From: Larix kaempferi
Lineage: Eukaryota; Streptophyta; Pinopsida; Pinales; Pinaceae
Direction: 5' to 3'
DNA: 64,000 nt
Assembly (NCBI GenBank): GCA_027924585.1
Contig: BSBM01000762.1
Span: forward strand, 8,900,501 to 8,964,500
Shown: one piece after another, positions 1 through 10,808 of the stretch
How positions within the stretch are numbered: position 1 is the first letter of the stretch
Layout: every line of letters starts with the position of its first letter
Notes under the pieces: model-generated
Databases searched by the model: none
Seen by the model: only the letters and a program-made list of their open reading frames with translations
What the model was told of the DNA's origin: nothing
Program-made: the position numbers and the translations under genes

Positions 1-1327
1 TGGCCATTTGGAATAAGGATTGAGGCTTTTTTTCCATTGTTGTTTGAATTAAAAGTGTCTTATATGATGTTTGGATGTTCTTTTGAAATAGCTGAAATGT
101 CTTTATCTGTGTACTTGAATCATATGGATCTTAAATTTACTACACCTATATGATATTTTGTAGCTTCTTGAATGCAAATTTATGGAATTCTATCAATTCT
201 TTACTATTAAATGTATTTAATGATGTTATTTCTTCCTTCAAATAATTGAGTTATGATTAAGGAACCCCAGTTGTTCTTTCTTTATGTTTTTCATTCTTGT
301 CGGATACTTGTGCCACCCCCTAAAATTTAACACTCATAGTCATTTTCAGGGATGATATCTTCCCCATGCAAGGTATATATTCAAGGTACCTAGGGTGATA
401 GTCTAGGATACATACCTTCCATTTGAATGATTCCCTCCCTTGGTCAGAGGACTGGATTACTCAACTAAAGTGGTGTAGGAATGGTACTACCTGCATAGCC
501 CTCCTTGGAATTTGTATCTTGACTAAATCCCCTATTTATGATTGAAGTGATAGATAGCATGAATAATTAAAGAAATACCTAATATAGTCAAGGTACAACC
601 TGAGAGACAATGGGATGAACTAGTTCCATTGTTAGTGAACAATATATCAGTTTCAAAGAATCACAACCAGTACCCTTTCTAGGTCAAAGAAGAAAGGGTT
701 GTAAGAAAGCAATATTTATTTACCTTATAATCAAGAAGTATTTTATTGTATTTTTTCAGACTCCACTAGGGAGGCATGCCCATTTGTTGAGAATCTAGAA
801 CCAAGACTCATAATAACCAGATCAAAAGTTGAAGGAAAACTCTTTTCTCCCATAGCGAATCCTATACAACTCTATAAGAAGAGAAGAGAAACATCCCCAC
901 ATGCTATACAAAGGTACCCAAATATAAGTGTTACCCCCTATTTATGATCAAAGTTCTTGAACTTTTTGTAAGTCCATTTCAACCTAAAAATTGACATCTA
1001 TCCCATAGTATGAACTATAATACTCATATCCTTCAAATTTTCTATATGTTATTTATAATTTCAAACTCATATTGTCATTTCACAGAGCAAGAATTTCATC
1101 CAAAGGTCCTCTTTGTTCATAAAACCTAGTCATTCTACCTCCACGTTTTCCAAGCCAGGTCCCAACGCCTTTACCCAGCATAGTGCTACTTCCAATCTGT
1201 TTGTGCAGGTTCAAACCCATATACCATCTCAAAACCCTAATACGGAGGCTCCCAAACATCCTAATCCCTTTCTAGCAGGGAGGTTTAAACCATTGGTTCT
1301 GCATCTTGCAAGCCAACTAGGGATCCT
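1..1327. other. AT-rich lead-in, no supportable gene
   Basis: I see no open frame with recognisable domains here. The stretch lies directly upstream of the decayed Ty3-A gag, so it may hold the untranslated leader and part of the 5' LTR of that element. No LTR partner or primer-binding site could be identified, and the matching 3' LTR would lie beyond the later insertions. The 72-codon frame at 1113-1331 is Ser/Pro/Asn-rich and could be the degraded gag N-terminus, but this is not secure. Confidence 0.4.
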
Positions 1328-1690
1328 CTAGAGGGATATCTCAAGATTCTTCCTAGTTTCAACGAATAGAACAATATTTTAGCTGAAGACCACTTAACTA
1401 CTTTTCAACATTACACTAACAACTTTGTAGTTGAAGAGGATGATTTTTTTTCCAGAATGTTTGCACATTATTTGGAGGGAGGAGCTAGAAAATGGTTTAG
1501 AAATATACCTAACAACTCCATAAATCATTGAATGCAAATTTTTGTGAAGTTTACAAAGAAGTGGGGCATGAAAAAGGACAATAGGAATATGCTAACTAAT
1601 TTTAATTCCTTAAAGAGAAATAAGGGTAGATCTATCACAGAGTTCACCGCTCATTTTTCAAGTTATATCATTGCATAGAAGATACCGTCA
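1328..1690 (+). pseudogene. Ty3-A gag (capsid) fragment
   Basis: The frame reads GYLKILPSFNE, then later FFSRMFAHYLEGGARKWF, MQIFVKFTKKW and GRSITEFTAHFSSYI. This is the usual retrotransposon gag pattern: hydrophobic helices, a 'GxAxxWF' turn and an 'ITEFTxxF' helix. At least three in-frame stops occur and no zinc knuckle is visible downstream. Capsid would package element RNA in cytoplasmic particles. This copy cannot encode a working protein. Confidence 0.75.
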
Positions 1691-3007
1691 AACCCTTAGA
1701 TTCAACATCCATGCTAACCTATTCTTCTACTTTTGACTCTGACTTTTCCCTCCACTTGAGAGAAAGAAAATCTATTGACCTAGAAACATTGTTTTGTGAT
1801 GTTGAATATTTTCATGAAAACTACTAGTGTACCCTTAAATACTAGAAAAGAATATTCTGACGATAGGAGATACCCTAAGAGGAGTAGAGGGAAGGAGCCA
1901 AATATCTCCTCAAGATAGGAAGCACTAATCCTAGAATAGGTAGCCAAACTCCTAAAGAATATTGCCAATGACCTTACTAAATTCAAACAAGGTCAAGTTA
2001 CAAATCCCTTTGTTGGACCTTCCCTCTGAACCCAAAATCCTTAGATTCATGTCCATCCACAGTATGAAATATCCACATTGATGGTTTCAAAATGACAAAT
2101 AAGGAAGGAAAATCCCAATGCTCAACAATGTCCTTGACTACTTCATAATGTTGATCCTTCGGTAGATGAAGGATATGAATAATACTACTATCCTGTGCAT
2201 CCATATCTATCAAATCATTCCTTGAGCCTTAATACAATTTTTTATTCAAATGAGATGGAAGCAAAATAAGATTTGTTGGGATCTGAAGGTATGTGTATGG
2301 TTGGAGATGAGGAACATGACCTTGAAGAGAAGTTATGCCTCAAGAAGAAAGGATATTATATTTCCCAATTTCAAATGTTCACTAGTAGAAGTAAGGAGGG
2401 ATTATGACCTAATTCCTCAACCTAATGGTTAGAATTTCAGGAAATACAAACCCTCCAAGCCTTATAATAAGAATTGAAGGGATAATGGTAAGGATTCACA
2501 ACATCCAGAAAGAGATACGGTCTTGAAGGATACAAATGTTAGAAAACCTATTGTTCCAATCAATACAGATGTCAAAGGCTCAAAAGTCAGTAAAGCACAA
2601 CCATGCCTAGTGCAAACGCCAATCAAGCAACCTCTAGTTTCCAAGGTACCAGATACAAGTCTTCAGATTTCCCCTACTTTTGATATCAAGCATGAATTGA
2701 GTAAGCTTAAAATACAAATTCATTTATCCAAAGTATTGAGGTTCCCTACTCACAAGAAAGAAATATCATCTTGTATGGGCCTTAAAGACCCAAAATTACA
2801 CCCATAGGACTCAAAGCTCCTCCTCTCCCAGATAATCTAGCCACCTCTTCTTCTAATGTAATGGGTTTGACTGATGAACCTCCCCTCCAAGATGATCATA
2901 TTAACCTGCATTATGATTCCCCCCAAAATTGTCCTTGGGAATATCCTCAATGAAGTAGATCATATTACCCCCCCTTTCTACATCACTTTGGAGTCATAGA
3001 ACTTTCA
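1691..3007 (+). other. Degraded gag-protease linker of Ty3-A
   Basis: Short open stretches are broken by stops in every frame. Some patches (around 2250-2430 and 2523-2807) are rich in Lys, Ser and Pro, as expected for a nucleocapsid/linker region, but no CCHC knuckle or other motif is visible. It is assigned to Ty3-A only by position between gag and protease. Confidence 0.35.
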
Positions 3008-3258
3008 TTTCACAATTGTTTATATGATTTTGGTGCATCTCATTCTTTGATTCCTCTAGCAATCATGGAAAATATTAGCCGAGATATCAAGAGGCCATAT
3101 AAAGTCTTCTTCTCATTTGATTCCAAAAGAGTCCAATACCTAGGTATGATAAAATATTTAGTGGTGGGAATGGTGAAAAGTCCTAAAACAATTGTTATGA
3201 TGGATGTACTCATAGCCAATGTGTCCCCTTCATATGGAATGCTATTATCCAGACACTA
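3008..3258 (+). pseudogene. Ty3-A aspartic protease fragment
   Basis: The frame contains YDFGASHSLIP, a decayed form of the retropepsin active-site motif D-S/T-G-A-S (here D-F-G-A-S). It ends in DVLIANVSPSYGMLLSR, the counterpart of the flap and 'ILGRD' end. Ty3-C at the far right edge has the same C-terminal sequence in better shape (VVDIPEAYGLILSRD). The enzyme would cleave the Gag-Pol polyprotein. The altered active site and the stop after the motif make this copy inactive. Confidence 0.75.
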
Positions 3259-3519
3259 GGGAACCTCTATTCAGAGGGTGGGGGGGGGTATTCAATTTGA
3301 TCTGCCTTATGCTACCATGCAAATATTCAGGGCAAGGGGGGGGGGACTCATTAATTGTATAGAGAACCCAAATGACCTATGTCATCAGTGATCCAAAAAA
3401 CCCCACTAATTTTCCTGCCTATACTTTTGATGAGTTAGGAACCTTCCTCCTCATTCACCAAACTCCTTCTCAAAATCAAACAGAACTACTGAGGGATGCT
3501 AAAGAACCACCTTTAGATA
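3259..3519 (+). repeat. Two poly-G tracts in the Ty3-A protease-RNase H linker
   Basis: Runs of nine or more G bases occur near 3282-3290 and 3340-3349, 50-60 bases apart, each a likely source of frameshift. The surrounding sequence reads as Ty3-A linker in shifting frames. Confidence 0.5.
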
Positions 3520-3845
3520 CCTCTGGGCTATGGGAATTGTTCTATGATGGATCGTATACTAAAAATGGGAATGGAGCTGGTGTGTTTCTCAAACTCTGTT
3601 TGGAAAAGAATTCCCTTATGTTTTCAATATTTGTTTTAAATGTAGAAACAATGTAGAAAAATGCGAAGCACTAATATTGGGGCTAGAAAAAATAAGAAAG
3701 ATGGGTGTCATTCAGCTAAAAATATTTGGATATTCAGTTTTAATAGTCAATCAATTAAGAGGAAAGTGCCAATCAAAACATCCTGCAATGAGACAATACA
3801 AGCATGCAGTCTGAAACTTGTTTGATAATTTCTTTGAAGATCAGG
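3520..3845 (+). pseudogene. Ty3-A upstream RNase H-like domain
   Basis: LWELFYDGSYTKNGNGAGV is the first strand of an RNase H fold with its catalytic Asp (YDG). It is followed in another frame by CEALILGLEKIRKMGVIQLKIFGYSVLIV, which matches the E-A-L-x-x-G-L helix and the 'GDSxLVV' strand (catalytic Asp lost: FGYS). The domain sits between protease and RT, not after RT. Ty3-B (56577-56949) and Ty3-C (62872-63471) have the same domain in the same place, so the order is a property of the lineage. Confidence 0.75.
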
Positions 3846-4294
3846 GATAATTATAAGGACCCATACTTATTTAAAAGTGTATAAACCTTGCCAATTCTTA
3901 CCAATTCTTAGAATGTCAACTATAAAATATTTAGCGATATTTTTCTAAAATTATTTCAATTTCTAAGGATTTTATATAGTTTATATAATAATTTGGTGAT
4001 TTTTAGGGTGAAAAATGTTTACTCCATCAAAATTGGGCAAAATGGGGCTTCAAAAAATGCAAATTGGCGAATCTTTTTTTGGAAAAAAACATGGAAAAAT
4101 AGCCCATGGGATAAATTTCGCCCCTAAAATTATCCTTGTTGAAGATATAAATATCACAGTTATATCAAGAGAAGTAAAAAACTGGGAACATAACTTATCT
4201 AAGTTGGTAGTGGATTTTGTGCCTCCTAACATTGGTCATTTGCTCTATCTTTTCAAATAAATGTATAGGGATGCAATTCTTGGGAACATCAGGC
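3846..4294 (+). other. AT-rich insert in Ty3-A linker with a possible small inverted-repeat element
   Basis: The RNase H reading is lost after 3845 and resumes as linker only after 7205. Within this gap, 4002-4130 is bounded by an imperfect inverted repeat (TTTTTAGGGTGAAAAAT against AAATTTCGCCCCTAAAA). The right-hand boundary sequence recurs in Ty3-B at about 55905-55935. It may be a short MITE or a degenerate DNA-element end, and the evidence is thin. Confidence 0.3.
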
Positions 4295-5030
4295 TGTAAA
4301 ATTAGTCACAGTAGATCTAATGAACAAGTAAATCAATCACAATAGATGAAACTCAGAAAAATGGTTTAAAATTGTGCAAAACATGCATCAGTGCTCAATA
4401 TCCCAATGAGGGTGAATAATTGCAATACAATACATTAACAATGACTGAGCAATTCGAATTGAATAAGGGGGTCATTCAAATTACTGAATGGTGTAGCTTG
4501 GATCCAACTAGGAGTCCTCATCATCAATCAGTGGTGGTCATCAATGCACAGGAACCAGTCATCCATGTGTCAATCTGAGTTTAACTGAGTGTAACATGTG
4601 TAACTGAAGTGTGTAGCACTGATATAGGGAAGGAGGCTCAGTGGAGGGCGCATGGGAGGCTTAACTGAATTTAAAACAAGTCATCTAGTGAATCTGGAGG
4701 TCCAACAGAGTGAAACAGTCAGTCGGGAGTGAAACTAGCCTCAAATCAAGGAGAATTGGAGCTAACTGAGTGTAACTGAAGTGGAACTGCAGTGGTAGGT
4801 GAAGAAGTGCACCCTTCTCTAGAAGTAGGTGAGAAGCAGGCGCCTTCCTGACTAGGAGGGCTAAAGACCTTATGTAAGAAGCTCCCAGGTGCTAGAATAA
4901 GGTGGGTAAGGTGCTAGAGGCATCAACCTGGTGACTGGGATGCATGGAAAATGCATGAAAACCCTAGAGTGTGCATGCAAACCCTAATTGCATGCAAGGT
5001 CCTGAAAATGATGATGTGGATATCCAAACA
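4295..5030 (-). repeat. 3' LTR of the TR-GAG element
   Basis: This is a 736-bp direct repeat of 6465-7200, differing by scattered substitutions. The adjacent purine-rich tract on the minus strand (complement of 5031-5043) marks it as the 3' LTR. Confidence 0.9.
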
Positions 5031-5043
5031 CCTCCCCTCAAGC
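5031..5043 (-). other. Polypurine tract of the TR-GAG element
   Basis: On the minus strand this reads GCTTGAGGGGAGG, immediately before the 3' LTR start TGTTTGG. It is the expected plus-strand DNA primer of an LTR retrotransposon. Confidence 0.75.
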
Positions 5044-5306
5044 TAGACTATGATGTGCAAAAAAAAATAATGTAGGGCCTTGCTAACTAAGACCAAAGGT
5101 CACCCCAATACAATAATAATCCAAATAAGGAACAATCCATGAACGAAGGAAATGGAGAAAACCTCATGGGAAAAAACCCCCCCTCAAAATGGACTGTATC
5201 ACACCAAAAGATCTAACTGCCCCAAACTCAAGTAGATATGTCTAGAGGTATCTTACTCTTGGGAGTAAATGGATCATGCTCCAAAAATATGTGCTTGAAT
5301 TCTCCA

Positions 5307-6260
5307 TCAGTGGATGCAAGCAAATGTGGAGACTTTATGAATTTTCTCTTCATACTGAAAAATTGTGAGAACAAATATAAAAATATGAGGATGATCCTGG
5401 AACCTGTGATTCGAACCAAGTGAGGTAGGAATAGCTCCAATCGGATCAAATAGATCTTGAAACTTTAACTTCTTATCAGTAGAAGTTAAATCAGCTCCAA
5501 TATTTGACAAATGGTTTCTTGAGATCTTTGAACCAACAGTGGTGAGATCAAAACCAAAATCAGCAAAAATTGCATGAGAATTAAACTCAAGCGAATGGTA
5601 GTGCTCTTCATCTTCAGTAAAACTTTGATAAAATGTGCAAATGATAGAACAAAACTTTATAGGAGGCATGCAATCAAGGAGGATGAATGCTTCACCTCCA
5701 AAATCAGATTTTACCTCCAAAACATCAAGTAGATCATTATTCTGCATGCCGACAAACTCATGTGAAGGAGAGGATTCAAGAACCTCTTCAGAATCTAGAG
5801 TATGAGCTGGTTTTTCTTGCTCAGAATTCGAAATAGAAGACTTTGAGAGAATGAGTGTTGAATCTATAGTTTCTTCTTCATCTTGAACAATTGTTGAGGC
5901 CAATACATGATCGGAAAGAACACATAAGGAGATATCACTGGGCTTGTTCTCCAAAAGGCTAGCATGATCCTCTTCTTCCTGCTTCCCAGATTCTCTGCCA
6001 AGTTGGACCCAGCGATCACTTGGATTTTCAGCAGTAGTACTGAAGTAGCGCATACAAGGAGACAAAGCAAGACATATTGTCCCAAAAGATCTATCACAAT
6101 CATTAAGCCAATCATTCTCCTCTTCATCGGAATCAAAATCTCTTGTAATACCAATACACATATCAAAGAGACATTGTCTCTTCAAGCATGCAATCATCTT
6201 TGGTTTCCATTCATCATAGTTGAATGGAGTAAGAAGATTTTTTGAAGAAGAATATTCCAT
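5307..6260 (-). CDS. Gag-like protein of the TR-GAG element (317 aa)
   Basis: The single open frame starts MEYSSSKNLLTPFNYDEW. Residues ~10-90 match the N-terminal domain of copia gag proteins (DUF4219/UBN2 type): an F-N-Y-D-E-W-K motif followed by helices ending near DRWVQL. Residues ~90-300 are acidic, Ser- and Glu-rich and not recognised, with no zinc knuckle, protease or polymerase motif. The ATG lies 205 bases inside the 5' LTR on the minus strand, a normal leader length. The frame is uninterrupted, unlike nearly every other transposon frame here, which suggests recent insertion or recent selection on the gag. The long acidic tail could be a lineage-specific extension or read-through of former pol sequence. 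Confidence 0.7.
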   Translation of the reverse strand: MEYSSSKNLLTPFNYDEWKPKMIACLKRQCLFDMCIGITRDFDSDEEENDWLNDCDRSFGTICLALSPCMRYFSTTAENPSDRWVQLGRESGKQEEEDHASLLENKPSDISLCVLSDHVLASTIVQDEEETIDSTLILSKSSISNSEQEKPAHTLDSEEVLESSPSHEFVGMQNNDLLDVLEVKSDFGGEAFILLDCMPPIKFCSIICTFYQSFTEDEEHYHSLEFNSHAIFADFGFDLTTVGSKISRNHLSNIGADLTSTDKKLKFQDLFDPIGAIPTSLGSNHRFQDHPHIFIFVLTIFQYEEKIHKVSTFACIH

Positions 6261-6451
6261 CTCTGCAATAGCGAATGCAAATGGAGGAAGTAAGAAACCT
6301 GCAAATCATAAACAAACAAACACTATGTTTTCAGCAATAGCTGCAACTGTAGAAGGTGCTGCAACCTGCAGAAAACTATTGTAATGTGAGCAAAGATTGC
6401 TCTCTCTCTTCATGTAGAACACCTATAGAAAAGAAATCTTGTCCCTACCAT

Positions 6452-6464
6452 GGCTCTAATACCA
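6452..6464 (-). other. Primer-binding site of the TR-GAG element
   Basis: On the minus strand, directly after the LTR end ..TTTTACA, the sequence reads TGGTATTAGAGCC. This is one change from the site complementary to plant initiator tRNA-Met (TGGTATCAGAGC). Confidence 0.85.
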
Positions 6465-7200
6465 TGTAAAATTAGTCACAATAGATCTAATGAATAATTA
6501 AATCAATCACAATAGATGAAACTCAGAAAAATGGTGTAAAACTGTGCAAAACATGCATCAGTGCTCAATATCCCAATGAGGGTGAATAATTACAATACAA
6601 TACAGTAACAATGACTGAGCAATTCGAATTGACCAAGGAGGTCATTCGAATTACTGAATGGTGTAGCTTGGCTCCAACTAGGAGTCCTCATCATCAATCA
6701 GTGGTGGTCATCAATGCAGAAGAACTAGTCATCCAGGTGTCAATATGAGTCTAACTGAGTTTAACAAGTGTAACTGAAGTGTGTAGCACTGATATAGGGA
6801 AGGAGGCTCAGTGGAGGGTGCATGGGAGGCTTAACTGAAGTCAGAACAAGTCATCTAGTCAATCTGGAGGTTCAACAAAGTGAAACAGTCAGTCGGGAGT
6901 GAAACTAGCCTCAAATCAAGGAGAATCAGAGCTAACTAAGTGTAACTGAAGTGGAACTGCAGTGGTAGGTGAAGAAGTGCGCCCTTCTCTGGAAGTAGGT
7001 GAGAAGCGGGTACCTTCCTGACTAGGAGGGCTAAAGAACTGATGTAAGAAGCTCCCGTGTGCATGAATAAGGTGGGTAAGGTGCTAGAGGCATCAACCTA
7101 GCGACTAGGATGCATGCAAAATGCATGAAAACCCTAGAGTTTTCATGCAAACCCTAATTGCATGCAAGGTACTGAAAATGATGATGTGGATATCCGAACA
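6465..7200 (-). repeat. 5' LTR of the TR-GAG element
   Basis: This is a 736-bp partner of 4295-5030, identified as the 5' LTR by the adjacent tRNA-Met primer-binding site. It ends at the CAGGC target duplication (7201-7205). Confidence 0.9.
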
Positions 7201-7205
7201 CAGGC

Positions 7206-8171
7206 AAGTGCAAGTATTTGAAGATGATGAGCTTATTAATAATTTCTTAAATCTAATTGAATAATATGTAGAAATGCATATTCATTCAGCAGAGAAAAAA
7301 GGTGAAGAATATGTTGATTTAGAGGATGGTGAGAAGGAAGATTCTTTAAAATTGATAGGAGGACAAAGGGTCATATAGCTCAAGACCAATTACATACCAA
7401 AAGGATTTGTTCCTTTAGAAAGGTTGTTTGGTTTTGATGAAGTGCCAACCAAGCCAACTATCAAACCAGATGTAGATGAGGTAGAGGAGTACAACTTAAG
7501 AGATGAAGCACATCCCAAAATCAATAAACTATCCAAGGGTTTAACAAGCAAAGAAAAGGATAAATATTAATATATATTCAAGATGTTTAAGTATGTGTTT
7601 GCATGGGAGTATGAAGATCTCAAAACTTACAATTCTGATATTTTTCAATATCAAATTCCATTGAGAGAAGATGATAACCCTTTCAAGAAAAACCAACGCC
7701 AAGTAAACCCTATGATGTGTCCACTAATTGTGAAAGAAGTAAAAAATCTCGTCAAAGACAAGATCATCATACCGGTCCGATATTCGAAAGTGGTGGCAAA
7801 TCCTATGCTAGTAAGAAAAAAGAGTGAAGAGATAAGGCTTTGTGTATATTTTTGAAATCTAAATATAGCTTCTTTCAAAGATAATTATCCATTTCCCAAG
7901 ATGGGCTAGATGTTATAGAAAGTGGTAGGTTGAGAGAAAATGCCTATGCTATATGGTTTTTCAAGTTATAATCAAGTGAGAATGGATCTTGATAATGTTC
8001 TGAATACCATATTCACCACCTTATGGAGGACCTTTTCCTATCAAAGAATGCCTTTTTGAATTAACCAATGTAGTGGCTACTTTTCAGACGGGCATGGATT
8101 TATCCTTTACAAATATAAAAGATAGGTTCATTGTTATTTACTTAAATGACTTAACAATATAATCAAAGAAA
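7206..8171 (+). pseudogene. Ty3-A linker and reverse transcriptase N-terminal half
   Basis: The frame resumes with QVQVFEDDELINNFLN and passes through YIPKGFVPLERLFGFDEVP and YVFAWEYEDLKTYNSDI. It then enters RT with KDKIIIPVRYSKVVANP, VRKKSEEIRLCVYF (consensus RLCVDF), DNYPFPKM, GFSSYNQVRMD and IVIYLNDLTI (consensus YLDD). The catalytic pair is YLND and the frame holds several stops, so it is inactive. It ends abruptly in the codons after SKKY, where CACTA-1 begins. This RT family has an 'FVPLERLF...VFAW.YEDLK' linker and is shared by Ty3-B and Ty3-C. Confidence 0.85.
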
Positions 8172-8174
8172 TAT

Positions 8175-10680
8175 CACTACAAGGAAAAGGCCCTATAGCA
8201 GAGGTTATAGCTGAAACCCATTAGAAAAGACGCCGAAAATCCATTTATAGCTGAGGTTCCTAGCGGAGGCGAGTGACCGGAGGTTTTAGCAGATATTTTT
8301 TAACTGGTGCACTTACATAAAAATGCACTAGTGCATTTGATACTAAATCACACCTATGCGGATACATATTATACCACACCGCAACAAAGAAAAATATAAG
8401 TCAAGGAAAATTTAATTTAAAAAATCATATTATTTTAATCATCGTTAATCGGTGCGTTTTCATAGAAAACTAACACCAGACGTGATACATTACACATCCC
8501 GGTGCATTTAATACATATAAATGCCCTTTTTTTTAATTTATATTTTTATATTAATTCTAATACTGGTGCGGACATTAACCTTAAATGCATCGGTGCACAT
8601 TTAATGAATAAATGCACTACATTCTACTACAAATAATTTCTTTCCAAAATTCATTTCAATTGCGTTTACAAACCATGCTTGATGATACGTCGGTGTAATA
8701 TATGCACCGATGTGGATACATATTATACCGCACCATAATAGAGAAAAATATGAGTCAAAGAAAATTTAATTTAAAAAATTGTATTATTTTAATCATCATT
8801 AATCGGTGTGTTAGTATAGAAAACTAGCACGAGAGCATGATACTATAAACGTCCTGATGCGTTTAATACATATAAATGCCCCTTTTTTTCAATTTATATT
8901 TTTAATAATAAAACTAATACCGGTGTTCACATTAACCTTAAACACACTAGTGCATGTTTAATGAATAAATGCATTGCATTCTACTAAAAAGAATTTATTT
9001 CCAAAATTTGTTTAAATTGCATTTACAAACCATGATTGACAGTGCGTCGGTGTAATATATGCACCGATGTGGATACATATTATACCACACCGCCATAGAG
9101 AAAAATATAATTCAAAGAAAATTTAATTTAAAAAATTGTATTATTTTAATCACCGTTAATTGGTTTGTTTATATAGAAAACTAGCACCGATACATGATAC
9201 TATAAACATCCCGGTGCGTTCAATATATATAAATGCCCTATTTTTTCAATTTATATTTTTAATAATAAATCTAATACCGGTGTGCACATAAAACTTAAAC
9301 GCATAGGTGCTCATTTAATGAATAAATGCACCACATTCTACTACAAAGAATTTCTTTCCAAAATTCTTTTAAATTGCATTCACAAATCATAATTGACAGT
9401 GCGTCGGTGTAATATATGCACTAGTCCATTTGGTTTTTCCAAACACATCGGTTTCCATCGTTACAAAAAAAAAACGAAAATCTATTTTTTTAAAACCCTA
9501 TTTTCCGGTGCGTTAACTTAACCTCAATCACTGGTGCACTTTACCTGATAATGCACCGGAACATGGTTTAATAAATTAAAAAACTGTGCGGTAAAATTCA
9601 TTTTTACCACTTCATAGTGTGTTTTCGCCCAATTGCACCGGTGCGAAACCTTACCCACTTGGATGCCCTAACATCCGTGGTCCATGTGAACACATTCTTC
9701 ATCCATGTTGGTTGTTGCTAGTAGTTTGAATTTTGACAAATAGTGGTCAAAATTTCAAATTTTCCATACATCACCAGGATGCATCCCTAAAGGGCCATTC
9801 AACAAGTAAGTTGTTTCTTACCTCATAATTTAATTTTTTAACACATTAATTTTTTAAATTAAGATTTAATTTTATGTATTTAAAAAATAAATAAAAAATT
9901 ATGTGTGGTGCATTTGAGCCATTTAGATCGCACCAATATGCGGTGCATCCTGTAAATTATACCATCCCGCACCAATACTGATGCGAGCCGAATGGCTCGA
10001 ATGCACCAGTTCTAGGAAAAATATAATAAAAACATTCAATTTCTTAATGGTGCGTTCTATTATTTAGAGAACCGGTCTTTCGGTGCCCTCCAAATCATCA
10101 GACGCATCGTCAAACATAAATAATAATAAAAACTAAATTTTGTGGTGCGCTAAAGGACATGTCACCGCTCCATTACCAGTTCTTTGACGTGTCCATGTCA
10201 CACCGATAAGATACGCACCGTATTGTTTTTAAATTGTAGTAATGGTTTTTAATAAATGGTGCAGTTGGTTGAAGTAAACACACTGTTTACATTGCGCTTA
10301 CTTGAACTAAATGCACCGAAAACGAATTATTTAACTTTTTTACAAAATTCTATTTCCTGTGCGTCCATTCCACATTAGTACACCGGTGTTGGTGCTCTGA
10401 CATTGAATCGATGCACTGGAATTACATTTTCTAAAAATATTAACGGTGCATGCTATTAATGGAATGAACCGATGCATTAATATGATTTTAGTGCACCGTT
10501 AATTAGATTCTATTGGTTGTACCGGTGCATTGTATTTTTATGCACCGTTTAGATTAATTTTAAATAAAAAAATATTTAGTGCGGCAAGATCGTTATATCA
10601 CACCATAAGCGATGCAATTGTAACATTAAAGCACTATGTACGGTGCGCTTGTATTATTCTAGTGCACCGGTTGTAACAAT
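8175..10680. repeat. CACTA-1 subterminal region with tandem and short dispersed repeats
   Basis: After the terminus the sequence is AT-rich, with dozens of copies of a short motif around GCACCGG/CCGGTGC in both orientations. Within it are three tandem units of about 355 bp (starting near 8345, 8700 and 9055, the last fading near 9420). Each contains the blocks TATTATACC, GAAAATTTAATTTAAAAAAT and ATAAATGCCC. Dense, bidirectional short motifs next to the terminus are typical of CACTA elements, where the element's DNA-binding protein recognises them. No coding potential is seen. Confidence 0.7.
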
Positions 10681-10808
10681 TTATTTTTTCATAAAAAAAT
10701 ATTATTGATGTTAGGAAATATTATTTTAATTATATGAAATATGTGAAACAGAGACATGAGCAATGCCATCCTTCTCAGCAGGAGCGTGCTCAACTTGACC
10801 AATAAACC

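Larger units (their letters stand above)
4295..7200 (-). mobile_element. TR-GAG-type LTR retrotransposon (gag only) in Ty3-A
   Basis: Two direct repeats of 736 bp (4295-5030 and 6465-7200) begin TGTAAAATTAG and end CCAAACA/CCGAACA in plus orientation. They are flanked by a perfect 5-bp target duplication CAGGC (4290-4294 and 7201-7205). A primer-binding site next to the right LTR and a polypurine tract next to the left LTR show that the element is transcribed on the minus strand. The 1.43-kb interior encodes one 317-codon frame with a copia-type gag N-terminus and no protease, integrase or RT, so it must move using proteins of another element. Its intact frame and complete ends make it one of the better-preserved insertions here. 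Confidence 0.9.
1328..8171 (+). mobile_element. Ty3-A: decayed Ty3/gypsy retrotransposon, interrupted twice
   Basis: Four pol/gag domains lie in order on the plus strand: gag (1328-1690), aspartic protease (3008-3258), an RNase H domain (3520-3845) and the linker plus reverse transcriptase (7206-8171). All carry stops and frameshifts. The element is split by a TR-GAG element (4295-7200), whose removal joins the linker reading across the CAGGC target site. It is cut off at 8171 by the left end of CACTA-1, just after the RT motif YLND (consensus YLDD). The rest of RT, RNase H and integrase is not seen and should lie beyond the right end of CACTA-1. The same architecture occurs in Ty3-B and Ty3-C near the right edge. 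Confidence 0.8.
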
